DNA of 46,261 bases from Streptomyces somaliensis DSM 40738 (GCA_012396115.1 JAAXOU010000004.1:1-46261), one strand, 5' to 3'; positions 17,195-28,239 are shown, numbered from the stretch's first letter. Translations and numbers: made by a program. Notes: a model not told the origin generated them from the sequence alone.

Positions 17195-17554
17195 ATGGCC
17201 GGAGAGCCGAGCAGCGACTGCCTGTTCTGCAAGATCGTGGCGGGTGAGGTGCCCGCGACCGTCGTCCGCGAGACGGAGACCACCCTCGCGTTCCGCGACA
17301 TCAACCCCCAGGCGCCCGTCCACGTGCTGGTCATCCCCAAGGCGCACCACGCCGACGCCGCCGCGCTCGCCGCCGCCGCGCCGCAGGCCGCCGCCGACGT
17401 GCTGCGCGAGGCGGGCGAGGTCGCCGCGCAGGAGAGGACCGACGGGGCGGGCTACCGCATCGTCTTCAACACCGGCGGCGGAGCCGGCCAGACCGTCTTC
17501 CACGCCCACGCCCACGTCCTCGGCGGCCGCGGCCTCGAGTGGCCCCCCGGGTAG
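17195..17554 (+). CDS. HIT family protein (histidine triad nucleotide-binding)
   Basis: A 119-residue HINT-like nucleotide hydrolase/transferase. It shows [31 protein letters not shown] and the histidine triad [10 protein letters not shown] (His-x-His-x-His). GGAGG precedes ATG 17195. It is followed, with 5 nt between stop and start, by RNase Z. Substrates are probably purine nucleoside phosphoramidates or aminoacyl-AMP, by family. Confidence 0.93.
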   Translation: MAGEPSSDCLFCKIVAGEVPATVVRETETTLAFRDINPQAPVHVLVIPKAHHADAAALAAAAPQAAADVLREAGEVAAQERTDGAGYRIVFNTGGGAGQTVFHAHAHVLGGRGLEWPPG

Positions 17555-17559
17555 ACCGC

Positions 17560-18465
17560 GTGTCCGTACGGGAGCTCGTCGTCCTGGGCACCGCCAGCCA
17601 GGTGCCCACCCGCCACCGCAACCACAACGGCTACCTGCTGCGCTGGGACGGCGAGGGCATCCTCTTCGACCCGGGCGAGGGCACCCAGCGCCAGATGCTG
17701 CGCGCCGGGGTCGCCGCGCACGACGTCGACCGGATCTGCGTCACGCACTTCCACGGCGACCACTCCCTCGGCCTGGCCGGGGTCATCCAGCGGATCAACC
17801 TCGACCAGGTCCCGCACCCTGTCACCGCCCACTACCCGGCGTCCGGGCAGCGGTTCTTCGAGCGGCTGCGGTACGCCACCGCCTACCGCGAGCGCGCCTC
17901 CCTGGTGGAGGCCCCCGTCGCCGCCGACGGGCCCGTGGCCGAGACCCCCGGCTACACGCTGGAGGCGCGCCGCCTGTCCCACCCGGTCGAGTCGTTCGGC
18001 TACCGGCTGACGGAGCCGGACGGGCGCCGCATGCTGCCCGAGCGGCTCGCCGCGCACGGCGTCCGGGGCCCCGACGTGGGCCTCCTCCAGCGGGAGGGGA
18101 CCCTGCGCGGGGTCCGGCTGGAGGACGTCAGCGAGGTGCGGCCCGGCCAGCGTTTCGCCTTCGTCATGGACACCCGCCTGTGCGACGGCGTCCACGCGCT
18201 CGCCGAGGGCTGCGACCTGCTCGTCATCGAGTCGACGTTCCTCGACGAGGACACCGCCCTCGCCGTCGAGCACGGCCACCTCACCGCCGGGCAGGCCGCC
18301 GCGGCCGCCCGCGACGCGGGCGTCCGGCACCTCGTCCTCACCCACTTCTCGCAGCGCTACGGCGACCCGTCCGCGTTCGAGCGGCAGGCCCGCGCGGCCG
18401 GGTTCGACGGCGAGCTGACCATCGCCCGGGACCTGGTGCGGGTCCCCCTCCCCAAGCGCCCCTAG
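17560..18465 (+). CDS. rnz: Ribonuclease Z
   Basis: tRNA 3'-processing endonuclease of the MBL superfamily; 301 residues. Visible: [34 protein letters not shown], the zinc motif THFHGDH (about residues 63-69), [22 protein letters not shown] and [13 protein letters not shown] 17560 is preferred; an in-frame GTG at 17539 would overlap the HIT gene by 16 nt and adds only non-conserved MAPRVDR. It closely follows the HIT gene and is probably co-transcribed. Confidence 0.9.
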   Translation: MSVRELVVLGTASQVPTRHRNHNGYLLRWDGEGILFDPGEGTQRQMLRAGVAAHDVDRICVTHFHGDHSLGLAGVIQRINLDQVPHPVTAHYPASGQRFFERLRYATAYRERASLVEAPVAADGPVAETPGYTLEARRLSHPVESFGYRLTEPDGRRMLPERLAAHGVRGPDVGLLQREGTLRGVRLEDVSEVRPGQRFAFVMDTRLCDGVHALAEGCDLLVIESTFLDEDTALAVEHGHLTAGQAAAAARDAGVRHLVLTHFSQRYGDPSAFERQARAAGFDGELTIARDLVRVPLPKRP

Positions 18466-18589
18466 CGCTCCGCCCGGAACGCCCCGGCGCCGTCGCCCGG
18501 CCCCGCCGGCCCGCGGTGGTCACCACCGGTCCACCCGCCGGTCCGCCGGGGGCCGCGGAAAAGCCCTCCGGGTCGCGAGCGGCACGCCG

Positions 18590-18640
18590 TACCCTGGGAG
18601 ACCAGAGGTTGTCGAGCCGCGAGAACCCTGCAACAGGAGG
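18590..18640 (+). promoter_or_regulatory. phoH-ybeY-corC promoter (-10) and ribosome site
   Basis: TACCCT (18590-18595) is a good -10 without an obvious -35. AGGAGG (18635-18640) follows 40 nt later. It is only 1 nt from ATG 18642 and 25 nt from ATG 18666, so it fits neither in-frame start well. The remaining 18466-18589 sequence shows only short inverted repeats. Confidence 0.4.
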
Positions 18641-18665
18641 TATGCGCAGGCCACAGAGCCGGCCC

Positions 18666-19661
18666 ATGACTCACACACCGACAGACCAGGTACGAGCCCA
18701 TTTCACCGTACCCGCCAAGCACCCGATGGTGACCGTGCTCGGCTCGGGCGACGCCCTGCTCCGCGTGATCGAGCGGGCGTTCCCCCGCGCCGACATCCAC
18801 GTGCGCGGAAACGAGATCAGCGCGGTGGGCGAGGCCGCCGAGGTGGCCCTCATCCAGCGGCTGTTCGACGAGATGATGCTGGTGCTGCGCACGGGACAGC
18901 CCATGACGGAGGACGCGGTGGAACGCTCGATCGCCATGCTCAGGGAAGAGACCGGGGGAGCGGCCGCCGAGACGCCGTCCGAGGTCCTCACCCAGAACAT
19001 CCTCTCCAGCCGTGGCCGCACCATCCGCCCCAAGACGCTCAACCAGAAGCGGTACGTCGACGCGATCGACAAGCACACGATCGTCTTCGGCATCGGCCCG
19101 GCCGGTACCGGCAAGACCTACCTCGCCATGGCGAAGGCGGTCCAGGCCCTGCAGTCCAAGCAGGTCAACCGGATCATCCTGACCCGGCCCGCCGTCGAGG
19201 CGGGCGAGCGGCTCGGCTTCCTGCCGGGCACGCTCTACGAGAAGATCGACCCGTACCTGCGGCCGCTGTACGACGCGCTGCACGACATGCTCGACCCCGA
19301 CTCGATCCCGCGCCTGATGGCGGCCGGCACGATCGAGGTCGCGCCGCTGGCGTACATGCGCGGCCGGACCCTCAACGACGCGTTCATCATCCTCGACGAG
19401 GCGCAGAACACGAACCCCGAGCAGATGAAGATGTTCCTGACCCGGCTGGGCTTCGACTCGAAGATCGTCATCACCGGCGACGTGACCCAGGTCGACCTGC
19501 CGAACGGCACCAAGAGCGGCCTGCGGCAGGTCCAGGACATCCTCGACGGGGTCCAGGACGTCCACTTCTCCCGCCTCACCTCGCACGACGTCGTACGGCA
19601 CAAGCTGGTCGGCCGTATCGTCGACGCGTACGAGAAGTACGACACCCGCAACGGGCGCTGA
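18666..19661 (+). CDS. phoH: PhoH-like ATPase
   Basis: P-loop ATPase of the PhoH family, linked to RNA metabolism with YbeY. It is 331 residues from ATG 18666; an in-frame ATG at 18642 would add MRRPQSRP. Walker A is [13 protein letters not shown] (about residues 144-156), Walker B IILDEAQN (about 240-247), followed by [14 protein letters not shown]. The N-terminal KH-like segment ([19 protein letters not shown]) is typical. It is followed 29 nt later by ybeY, then corC and era, a conserved bacterial cluster. Confidence 0.93.
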   Translation: MTHTPTDQVRAHFTVPAKHPMVTVLGSGDALLRVIERAFPRADIHVRGNEISAVGEAAEVALIQRLFDEMMLVLRTGQPMTEDAVERSIAMLREETGGAAAETPSEVLTQNILSSRGRTIRPKTLNQKRYVDAIDKHTIVFGIGPAGTGKTYLAMAKAVQALQSKQVNRIILTRPAVEAGERLGFLPGTLYEKIDPYLRPLYDALHDMLDPDSIPRLMAAGTIEVAPLAYMRGRTLNDAFIILDEAQNTNPEQMKMFLTRLGFDSKIVITGDVTQVDLPNGTKSGLRQVQDILDGVQDVHFSRLTSHDVVRHKLVGRIVDAYEKYDTRNGR

Positions 19662-19690
19662 CAATTCAGAGCGAGAGACCGAACAGCCAC

Positions 19691-20188
19691 ATGTCGATCG
19701 ACGTCAACAACGAGTCCGGCACCGAGGTCGACGAGCAGGCGATCCTCGACGTCGCCCGCTACGCGCTCGCGCGGATGCGGATCCACCCCCTGTCCGAGCT
19801 GTCGGTGATCGTCGTGGACGCCGGGGCGATGGAGCAGCTGCACCTGCAGTGGATGGACCTGCCGGGCCCGACGGATGTCATGTCCTTCCCCATGGACGAG
19901 CTGCGCCCGCCCTCGAAGGACGACGAGGAGCCCCCGCAGGGGCTCCTCGGCGACATCGTGCTCTGCCCCGAGGTCGCCGAGCGGCAGGGCCGCGAGGCGC
20001 CCACGGCGCACTCCATGGACGAGGAGCTCCAGCTGCTCACCGTCCACGGGGTGCTCCACCTCCTCGGCTACGACCACGAGGAGCCCGACGAGAGGGCCGA
20101 GATGTTCGGGCTCCAGGCGGCGATCGTCGACGGCTGGCGGGCGGAGAAGGGCCTGACCGGCCCCTCCCCGGCGCCGACCGTCTCATGA
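19691..20188 (+). CDS. ybeY: rRNA maturation RNase YbeY
   Basis: Single-strand endoribonuclease for 16S rRNA 3'-end maturation and 70S quality control; 165 residues. The zinc motif H-x3-H-x5-H is seen in [11 protein letters not shown] (about residues 119-129), preceded by [11 protein letters not shown] and [11 protein letters not shown]. The start is ATG 19691. The stop overlaps the corC ATG (ATGA), so the pair is coupled. Confidence 0.95.
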   Translation: MSIDVNNESGTEVDEQAILDVARYALARMRIHPLSELSVIVVDAGAMEQLHLQWMDLPGPTDVMSFPMDELRPPSKDDEEPPQGLLGDIVLCPEVAERQGREAPTAHSMDEELQLLTVHGVLHLLGYDHEEPDERAEMFGLQAAIVDGWRAEKGLTGPSPAPTVS

Positions 20189-21480
20189 CCGGCCGACTCG
20201 TCCTGGGCGTGGTCGCGCTGGTCGTCGTCGCGTGGCTCGCCGCCTGCGCGGAGGCGGGCCTCACGCGCGTCTCCGGCTTCCGGGCCGCCGAGGCGGTGCG
20301 GTCCGGGCGGCGCGGCGCGGCCAAGCTCGCCCAGGTCGCCTCCGACCCCACCCGGTACCTGAACGTGGCGCTGCTCGTCCGGGTGGCCTGCGAGACGGCG
20401 GCCGGCGCGCTCGTCACCTACGCCTGCCTGGAGGAGTTCTCCGGGACGTGGAGCGCGCTGGCCGCGGCGATCGGCGTGATGGTGCTCGTCTCGTACGTCG
20501 CCGTCGGCGTCTCGCCGCGGACGATCGGCCGCCAGCACCCGCTGAACACCGCGACGGCCGCCGCGTACGTGCTGCTGCCGCTGGCCCGCGTCATGGGGCC
20601 GGTCCCGCAGCTGCTGATCCTCATCGGCAACGCGCTCACCCCCGGCAAGGGCTTCCGCAAGGGGCCGTTCGCGTCCGAGGCGGAGCTGCGGGCCATGGTC
20701 GACCTGGCGGAGCGGGAGTCCCTCATCGAGGACGAGGAGCGCCGCATGGTGCACTCGGTCTTCGAACTGGGCGACACGCTGGTCCGCGAGGTGATGGTGC
20801 CGCGCACGGACCTGGTGTCGATCGAGCGGTACAAGACCGTCCGGCAGGCCCTCACCCTCGCGCTGCGCTCGGGCTTCTCGCGCATCCCGGTCACCGGGGA
20901 GAGCGAGGACGACGTGGTCGGCATCGTCTACCTGAAGGACCTGGTCCGCAAGACCCACATCAACCGGGAGGCGGAGGCCGACCTGGTGTCCACGGCGATG
21001 CGGGCGGCGGTGTTCGTCCCCGACACCAAGAACGCCGGCGACCTGCTGCGCGAGATGCAGCGGGAGCGCAACCACTGCGCGGTGGTCATCGACGAGTACG
21101 GCGGCACGGCCGGGATCGTCACCATCGAGGACATCCTGGAGGAGATCGTCGGCGAGATCACCGACGAGTACGACCGGGAGCTGCCGCCGGTCGAGGAGCT
21201 CGGCGACGGCCGCTACCGGGTGACGGCCCGCCTCGACATCGGGGACCTCGGCGAGCTGTTCGGGCTCGACTCGTACGACGACGAGGACGTGGAGACGGTC
21301 GGCGGGCTGCTGGCCAAGGCGCTCGGCCGCGTCCCGATCGCCGGCGCGACGGCCGTGGTCGACCTGCCCGACGGACGGGCGCTGCGGCTGACCGCCGAGT
21401 CCCCGGCGGGCCGCCGCAACAGGATCGTGACCGTGCTGGCGGAGCCGGTGCCGCCGGAGCCGGAGGACGAGGCCGCGTGA
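20185..21480 (+). CDS. CNNM/CorC-family membrane protein (hemolysin C-like)
   Basis: Membrane protein with cytoplasmic CBS domains, associated with Mg2+/Co2+ efflux. It is 431 residues: a DUF21/CNNM domain with about four hydrophobic segments (1-150), a CBS pair (about 205-325; [36 protein letters not shown]) and a CorC_HlyC domain at the C-terminus ([16 protein letters not shown]). It overlaps ybeY by 4 nt. Long-standing hemolysin annotations come from a distant homologue and should not be read as toxin function. Confidence 0.92.
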   Translation: MTGRLVLGVVALVVVAWLAACAEAGLTRVSGFRAAEAVRSGRRGAAKLAQVASDPTRYLNVALLVRVACETAAGALVTYACLEEFSGTWSALAAAIGVMVLVSYVAVGVSPRTIGRQHPLNTATAAAYVLLPLARVMGPVPQLLILIGNALTPGKGFRKGPFASEAELRAMVDLAERESLIEDEERRMVHSVFELGDTLVREVMVPRTDLVSIERYKTVRQALTLALRSGFSRIPVTGESEDDVVGIVYLKDLVRKTHINREAEADLVSTAMRAAVFVPDTKNAGDLLREMQRERNHCAVVIDEYGGTAGIVTIEDILEEIVGEITDEYDRELPPVEELGDGRYRVTARLDIGDLGELFGLDSYDDEDVETVGGLLAKALGRVPIAGATAVVDLPDGRALRLTAESPAGRRNRIVTVLAEPVPPEPEDEAA

Positions 21481-21584
21481 CCCCCGGGTGGCCGGGGCTC
21501 CCGCGCCCCGGCCGCCAGCCGGTGCCGGGCGGCCGCTTCCGGACCGCCCGCGGTCCTACCGGCCGCCGGCCGGAGGCGGTGGCG

Positions 21585-21590
21585 TATCCT
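21585..21590 (+). promoter_or_regulatory. -10 element TATCCT upstream of lipoprotein gene
   Basis: TATCCT at 21585-21590, 76 nt before ATG 21666. A GGGGA...TCCCC hairpin lies in the predicted leader. No clear -35 is seen. Confidence 0.4.
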
Positions 21591-21665
21591 CGCTGCGGCC
21601 CGCGAGGGCGGGGAGGGGGAACGCTGGCTCCCCGAGACGACCACAGCGATTGGGAGCACACCTCC

Positions 21666-22367
21666 ATGCGTATCCGCACGCGCCGCGGCACCGCCGTGGC
21701 ACTCACCGCGTCCGCCCTCCTCCTGACCGCCGCGTGCGCAGGCCCGTCCGACGGGGAAGGCGACGGCGGCGACCCGGACGGCGGACGGAAGCCGGCGGCC
21801 GCCCCGCTCACCGGGGCCCAGATGAAGGCCGGCCTCCTGGAGACCGGCGACCTGCCGGCCGGCTGGAAAGTCGGGCCCACCATGCCCGCGGAGGGCCGGC
21901 CGAAGGCGGAGAAGCCCGAGTGCCAGCCGCTGGCGGCGCTGATGTCCGCCGACGTGGAGGGCACCACGAAGGGCGGCGAGCGCGATTTCCGCGGGCCGGG
22001 CGACAGCGTCCTGGCCCAGCTGGTCCTCACGTACCCCGACGCGGCCGGTGCGGCGGCGTTCGTGAAGGGGCTCGACGGCGCCATCGGCAGGTGCGCCTCC
22101 TTCACGACCGTCCAGGACGGCCGGAGGATATCGGTCGCCGCGGAGGAGCTGACCGCTCCGAAGGTCGGCGAGGAGGCCTTCGCCGTACGGCTCACGATGG
22201 ACATCCCGCAGCTCGGCATGGAGCTGAAGACCGACGTGCTGGTCGCCCGCCAGGGCGCCGGGATCACCCGCCTCGGATACCTGCCCGGCGCCGAGCCGGA
22301 CCCCGCCGCCTTCGACGACCTGGCCGCGCGCGGTGGCGAGAAGTTCGCCAGGGCCGCGCGGAGCTGA
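21666..22367 (+). CDS. Predicted lipoprotein, unknown function
   Basis: A 233-residue secreted protein. The N-terminus has two Arg pairs, a hydrophobic core (AVALTASALLLTAAC) and a lipobox LTAAC with the acylated Cys at about residue 20. A Gly/Asp-rich linker follows (DGEGDGGDPDGG), then a domain with LLETGDLPAGWKVGPTMPAE and a conserved Cys pair (CQPLAAL; RCASFTTV). The pattern resembles the sensor-like lipoprotein domains common in Streptomyces; no catalytic residues are seen. Fifty-eight bases separate it from the next start. Confidence 0.75.
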   Translation: MRIRTRRGTAVALTASALLLTAACAGPSDGEGDGGDPDGGRKPAAAPLTGAQMKAGLLETGDLPAGWKVGPTMPAEGRPKAEKPECQPLAALMSADVEGTTKGGERDFRGPGDSVLAQLVLTYPDAAGAAAFVKGLDGAIGRCASFTTVQDGRRISVAAEELTAPKVGEEAFAVRLTMDIPQLGMELKTDVLVARQGAGITRLGYLPGAEPDPAAFDDLAARGGEKFARAARS

Positions 22368-22424
22368 GGCCCCCGGCGCACGGGCGGCCGGTGCGTCCCC
22401 GGCCGCCCCGCCTATCCTCGGGGC

Positions 22425-22778
22425 ATGACGCAGATCACCGAACCCGCCCCCGAGGACCGCAAGATCATCACGTTGGCGCGCAGCGCCCGTGCGCGCAACG
22501 GCGTGCCCGAGGGCGCGGCGGTGCGCGACGGGACGGGCCGCACGTACGTCGCCGGGACGGTCGCGCTCGACTCGCTCCGGCTGAGCGCGCTGCAGACGGC
22601 CGTGGCGATGGCCGTGGCCAGCGGGGCGGAGTCCCTGGAGGCGGCGGCCGTCGTCTCCGAGGCGGAGACGGTCCCCGAAGCCGACCGCGCCGCCGTCCGC
22701 GACCTGGGCGGCCCCGCCACCCCGATCCTCCTCGCCGGTCCCGACGCGGAGGTGCGCGCCCGGGTGACGGCGGGCTGA
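22425..22778 (+). CDS. Cytidine deaminase-like protein without zinc site
   Basis: A 117-residue protein whose order of secondary-structure blocks matches cytidine deaminase (LARSARARNGVPEGAAVRD, then TYVAGTVALDSLRLSALQTA, then SLEAAAVVSEAET). The catalytic elements are missing: the usual C/H-A-E of helix 2 is replaced by LQTAV, and the later P-C-x2-C is replaced by LGGPATPIL. It should therefore not bind zinc or deaminate. TATCCT (22413-22418) is 6 nt before ATG 22425, a textbook leaderless arrangement. It lies just before era, the position where cdd is found in many bacteria. Confidence 0.8.
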   Translation: MTQITEPAPEDRKIITLARSARARNGVPEGAAVRDGTGRTYVAGTVALDSLRLSALQTAVAMAVASGAESLEAAAVVSEAETVPEADRAAVRDLGGPATPILLAGPDAEVRARVTAG

Positions 22779-22866
22779 GCGCGGACCGGGCCCGTACGCG
22801 GCGGACCGGCGCGGGCCGGAACCGGGCGGTACGTGGCCCGGGCCGGGATCGGGGAGAATGGCCCCC

Positions 22867-23808
22867 ATGAGTGTTCGTACACCAGAGACCGAAGCGACCC
22901 ACCGCGCGGGCTTCGCCTGCTTCGTCGGCCGCCCCAACGCCGGCAAGTCCACCCTCACGAACGCTCTGGTCGGTCAGAAGGTGGCCATCACCTCCAACCG
23001 CCCCCAGACCACCCGGCACACCGTGCGCGGCATCGTGCACCGGCCCGACGCCCAGCTCGTGCTGGTGGACACCCCGGGCCTGCACAAGCCGCGCACCCTC
23101 CTCGGCGAGCGGCTCAACGACATCGTCCGCACGACGTGGGCGGAGGTCGACGTGATCGGCTTCTGCCTGCCCGCCGACCAGAAGGTCGGCCCCGGCGACC
23201 GGTTCATCGCCAAGGAGCTGGCGGGGATCGGGAAGACCCCGAAGGTCGCGATCGTCACCAAGACCGACCTCGTCGACTCCAGGGCGCTCGCAGAGCAGCT
23301 CGTCGCCGTCGCCCGGCTCGGCGAGGAGCTGGGCATCGAGTGGGCGGAGATCGTCCCGGTGTCGGCCGTCGGCGGCGAGCAGGTCCGGCTCCTCGCCGAC
23401 CTGCTCGTCCCGCTGCTGCCCGAGGGCCCGGCGCTCTACCCGGAGGGCGACCTCACCGACGAGCCCGAGCAGGTCATGGTCGCCGAGCTGATCCGGGAGG
23501 CCGCGCTGGAAGGCGTACGGGACGAGCTGCCGCACTCCATCGCGGTGGTCGTCGAGGAGATGCTGCCCCGTGAGGACCGCCCCGCCGACAAGCCCCTGCT
23601 GGACATCCACGCCAACGTCTACATCGAGCGCCCCAGCCAGAAGGGCATCGTCATCGGCCCCAAGGGCAAGCGCCTGAAGGAGGTCGGCATCAAGTCCCGC
23701 AAGCACATCGAGGCGCTGCTGGGCACCCCGGTCTTCCTCGACCTGCACGTCAAGGTCGCCAAGGACTGGCAGCGCGACCCCAGGCAGCTGCGGAAGCTCG
23801 GGTTCTGA
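22867..23808 (+). CDS. era: GTPase Era
   Basis: Essential GTPase that binds the 16S rRNA 3' end and aids 30S assembly; 313 residues. G1 GRPNAGKST (about residues 21-29), G3 DTPGLHKP, G4 TKTD in place of NKxD, and a C-terminal KH domain with GIVIGPKGKRLKEVG. ATG 22867 is chosen over ATG 22858 because GAGAAT (22854-22859) lies 7 nt before it and overlaps the other codon. It ends at a terminator shared with the convergent emfourin gene. Confidence 0.95.
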   Translation: MSVRTPETEATHRAGFACFVGRPNAGKSTLTNALVGQKVAITSNRPQTTRHTVRGIVHRPDAQLVLVDTPGLHKPRTLLGERLNDIVRTTWAEVDVIGFCLPADQKVGPGDRFIAKELAGIGKTPKVAIVTKTDLVDSRALAEQLVAVARLGEELGIEWAEIVPVSAVGGEQVRLLADLLVPLLPEGPALYPEGDLTDEPEQVMVAELIREAALEGVRDELPHSIAVVVEEMLPREDRPADKPLLDIHANVYIERPSQKGIVIGPKGKRLKEVGIKSRKHIEALLGTPVFLDLHVKVAKDWQRDPRQLRKLGF

Positions 23809-23820
23809 CCCGCGCCGGGG

Positions 23821-23847
23821 GGGAGGGCGCGCGTCAGGCGCCCTCCC
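23821..23847. terminator. Shared terminator of era and the emfourin gene
   Basis: 10-bp perfect stem GGGAGGGCGC (23821-23830) / GCGCCCTCCC (23838-23847) with a 7-nt loop. The loop contains the first bases of the emfourin stop codon (23834-23836, minus strand). Confidence 0.7.
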
Positions 23848-24112
23848 GCAGCACCCGGGAGACCAGCTCGCGCTGCGCCCGGGTCAGGTGCGGCTCCGCA
23901 CAGCGGACCGTGCGGCCGTCGACCGTGATCTCGTAGCCGAAGCCGTCCGGCACCCCGGGCCCGCCCCGCGCCGTGCCCCGCGCGGCGGCCTCCTCCAGCA
24001 CCGCCCCGGCCAGGGCCCGCCAGACGTCCGCGTCGGGCCGGTCGGCGGTGTCCACCTCCGCCCGGCGCTCGATGCCCGCGAAACCGCCCGTACGCCGCAC
24101 CTCGATACGCAT
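23834..24112 (-). CDS. Emfourin-like inhibitor of protealysin-type protease
   Basis: A 92-residue soluble protein. It begins MRIEVRRTGGFAGIERRAEV, contains ALAGAVLEEAAAR, then DGFGYEITVDGRTVRCAEP and LTRAQRELVSRVL. This matches the emfourin pattern (small slow-binding inhibitors of M4 protealysin-like peptidases). The context is decisive: it starts 9 nt after the stop of an M4 protease of exactly that group on the same strand, as in described protealysin-emfourin operons. There is no signal peptide, so inhibition would occur inside the cell, presumably protecting it from the active protease. Confidence 0.8.
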   Translation of the reverse strand: MRIEVRRTGGFAGIERRAEVDTADRPDADVWRALAGAVLEEAAARGTARGGPGVPDGFGYEITVDGRTVRCAEPHLTRAQRELVSRVLREGA

Positions 24113-24121
24113 GACCCCCGC

Positions 24122-25198
24122 CTACCCCCTGGTGGGCACTCCCACCGTCGACCACGCCTTGAGCACCGCCTCGACCTCCGCGCCGCCGTCGCCGAACCGC
24201 TCGCGCGCCGCCGCCACCGTCAGCCGGGCGAACGCCGCGAAGTCGGCCGTCTCCTTGAGCTTGCCGCCCGTCAGCACGTCGTACCAGATCCGCCCCGCCC
24301 GCTCCCAGGCGTGCCCGCCCAGCGCCGTGGCCGTCAGGTAGAAGGCGTGGTTGGGGATGCCCGAGTTGATGTGCACCCCGCCGTTGTCGGCGGCCGTGTC
24401 GACGTAGTCCTCCATCTTCGCGGGCTGCGGGTCCTTGCCGAGGATCTCGTCGTCGTAGGCCGTGCCGGGGGCCTTCATGGAGCGCAGCGCCACGCCCCGC
24501 ACCCGGTCCGTCAGCAGGCCCGCACCGATCAGCCAGTCGGCCTCCTCGGCGGTCTGGCCCAGCGCGTACTGCTTGACCAGCGACCCGAACACGTCCGACA
24601 CGGACTCGTTCAGCGCGCCGGGCTGGCTGAAGTAGGCGAGGTTCGCGGTGTACTGCGTGACGCCGTGGGCCAGCTCGTGGCCGATCACGTCGACCGGGAG
24701 GGTGAAGTCCTTGAAGATCTCCCCGTCCCCGTCGCCGAAGACCATCCGCTCGCCGTTCCAGAAGGCGTTGCCGTAGTCCCGGTCGTAGTGCACCGTCGCG
24801 TCCAGCGGCAGTCCGGCGCCGTCGATGGAGTCCCGCCCGTAGGCGTTCAGGAACAGCTCGAACGTCGTGCCGAGACCGGCGTAGGCGCGGTTGACGGTCG
24901 CGTCCCCGGTGGGCCCGTCGCCCTCGCCCCGGACCTTCCTGCCGGGCAGGCGGGTGCGGTGCTCGGCGTCGAAGACCGTGCGGCGCGGCTCGCCCGAGGG
25001 CGCCGGCGCGCCGCGCGGGGCGGGGCGGACGCCGGTGACCGTGGTGAGGCGGCGGGCCGTGCGGTTCGCCTCGTCGGTGACGAGGGTGCGGCGGGCGGCC
25101 TCGGCGACGGCGGGGTCGCCGGAGCGGGCCAGTCTGTCCAGGAGGTGGGGCGGGACGATCGTGCAGAGGACCCGGGAGGGGGAGGAGTGCGCAGTCAT
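24122..25198 (-). CDS. Protealysin-like M4 family neutral metalloprotease
   Basis: Zinc endopeptidase of the thermolysin family; 358 residues. Zinc and catalytic motif HELAHG (near residue 175), third zinc ligand in ALNESVSDVFG, and the proton-donor region GGVHINSGIPNHAFY. There is no signal peptide. The N-terminus has a short propeptide with LCTIVPPHLLDRLA, matching the PPxL-type signature of protealysin-like precursors rather than the long secreted thermolysin prosequence. ATG 25198 is preferred to TTG 25207. It forms an operon with the downstream emfourin gene and is divergent from leuA. Confidence 0.92.
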   Translation of the reverse strand: MTAHSSPSRVLCTIVPPHLLDRLARSGDPAVAEAARRTLVTDEANRTARRLTTVTGVRPAPRGAPAPSGEPRRTVFDAEHRTRLPGRKVRGEGDGPTGDATVNRAYAGLGTTFELFLNAYGRDSIDGAGLPLDATVHYDRDYGNAFWNGERMVFGDGDGEIFKDFTLPVDVIGHELAHGVTQYTANLAYFSQPGALNESVSDVFGSLVKQYALGQTAEEADWLIGAGLLTDRVRGVALRSMKAPGTAYDDEILGKDPQPAKMEDYVDTAADNGGVHINSGIPNHAFYLTATALGGHAWERAGRIWYDVLTGGKLKETADFAAFARLTVAAARERFGDGGAEVEAVLKAWSTVGVPTRG

Positions 25199-25254
25199 GT
25201 GTGGCAATGTGGCACTCGGTCATTCTCATGTCACTGGCGGTGAGGGAGAATTGA

Positions 25255-27261
<2,007 letters not shown>

Positions 27262-27304
27262 CACCGCCCCGCCGCGCGCCCGCCCGGCCGCCCCGCCCCC
27301 GGAC

Positions 27305-27338
27305 GGGCGCGGACCTGGTCGGGGAGCCGTCCGCGCCC
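27305..27338 (+). terminator. leuA terminator
   Basis: 10-bp stem GGGCGCGGAC (27305-27314) / GTCCGCGCCC (27329-27338), 14-nt loop, 44 nt after the leuA stop. Further G/C-rich inverted repeats follow to about 27400. Confidence 0.65.
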
Positions 27339-27460
27339 GCCCTCCCGGGCGCCCGCCCGGGGAGGGCGGGGCCCGTTCCGGGGCCCGTGCACGCCCCCGT
27401 CCCGGGGGCGGCGCCGTGGGCGGGGTTCGGCCATGTCCGCGACGTTCTCACGACGGGGTA

Positions 27461-27490
27461 CTGACGCCACATCACCGATGTGGCTAACAT
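27461..27490 (+). promoter_or_regulatory. Promoter with palindrome in its spacer, upstream of the TerB-like gene
   Basis: CTGACG (27461-27466) and TAACAT (27485-27490) are 18 nt apart. A perfect inverted repeat GCCACATC-ACC-GATGTGGC (27466-27484) fills the spacer exactly. Regulators that bind inside the spacer, such as MerR-type proteins, use this geometry; other operators are possible. The leader to GTG 27535 is about 38 nt. Confidence 0.5.
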
Positions 27491-27534
27491 CACGTCCACG
27501 TCGGCGAGACGGCCGAGGCCCCAGGAGGTGCGAC

Positions 27535-28239
27535 GTGCTGCCAGCGCGGGAAACACACGGATCGAACGGCCGGAAAGTCCGCATCTGTTCCGTTCGCACC
27601 TCGTGGCACACCGTCGGCGACGGCGAGTTCTTCTGCCCCGGCTGCGGCGGCGACCGCAACTACCGGCGTCGCACGGGCCGCCGCCGCCTCGCCGTCCTCG
27701 GCGTCCCGGTGCTGCCGCGCGGACTGGCGGGACCGGTCGTCGAGTGCGCCGCCTGCCACGACCGGTTCGGCACGGAGGTGCTGGACCACCCCACGACGGC
27801 CCGGCTCTCGGCGATGCTCCGCGACGCCGTGCACACGGTGGCCCTCGCCGTCCTGGCCGCCGGCGGCACGTCGTCGCACACGGTCGTGCGGACCGCGGTG
27901 CGCGCCGTACGGGACGCCGGGTACGACGACTGCACGGCCGACGGCCTCACCGGTCTCGTCGAGGCGCTCACCGCGGACACCGGCCGCTACCTCGCGGACG
28001 CCGGGGGACCCTACGGGGCCGCCCTCGCCGTCGAACTGCACGAGGCGCTGGAACCGCTCGCCCCCCACCTGGCGGCCGCCGGACGGGAGTCGGTCCTCCT
28101 CCAGGGCGCCCGCATCGCCCTGGCGGACGGTGCGTACACCCAGGCCGAGCGGGACGTGCTCGCCACCGTGGGCAACGCCCTGCTCCTCCGGCCCGGCGAC
28201 ACGGCCCGGCTCATGGAGGCGGCGCGCGCCCCGTTCTGA
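27535..28239 (+). CDS. Zinc-ribbon plus TerB-like domain protein
   Basis: A 234-residue soluble protein. The N-terminal third is a zinc ribbon: CPGCGGDRNYRRR and CAACHDRFGTEVL supply two CxxC pairs. The rest is helical with the TerB-like signature LQGARIALADGAYTQAERDV, a fold first seen in tellurite-resistance proteins but widespread in others. Tellurite resistance should not be assumed. The GTG start has AGGAGG at 6-nt spacing. It converges on the ferredoxin reductase gene through a hairpin. Confidence 0.8.
   Translation: MLPARETHGSNGRKVRICSVRTSWHTVGDGEFFCPGCGGDRNYRRRTGRRRLAVLGVPVLPRGLAGPVVECAACHDRFGTEVLDHPTTARLSAMLRDAVHTVALAVLAAGGTSSHTVVRTAVRAVRDAGYDDCTADGLTGLVEALTADTGRYLADAGGPYGAALAVELHEALEPLAPHLAAAGRESVLLQGARIALADGAYTQAERDVLATVGNALLLRPGDTARLMEAARAPF

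Noticed and set aside
20185..21480. Hemolysin function for the CorC-like protein
   Set aside because: Domain content is DUF21-CBS-CorC, an ion-transport type; the toxin name is a historical annotation.
27535..28239. Tellurite-resistance function for the TerB-like protein
   Set aside because: No other ter genes are nearby and TerB-like domains are widespread in unrelated contexts, so only the fold is claimed.
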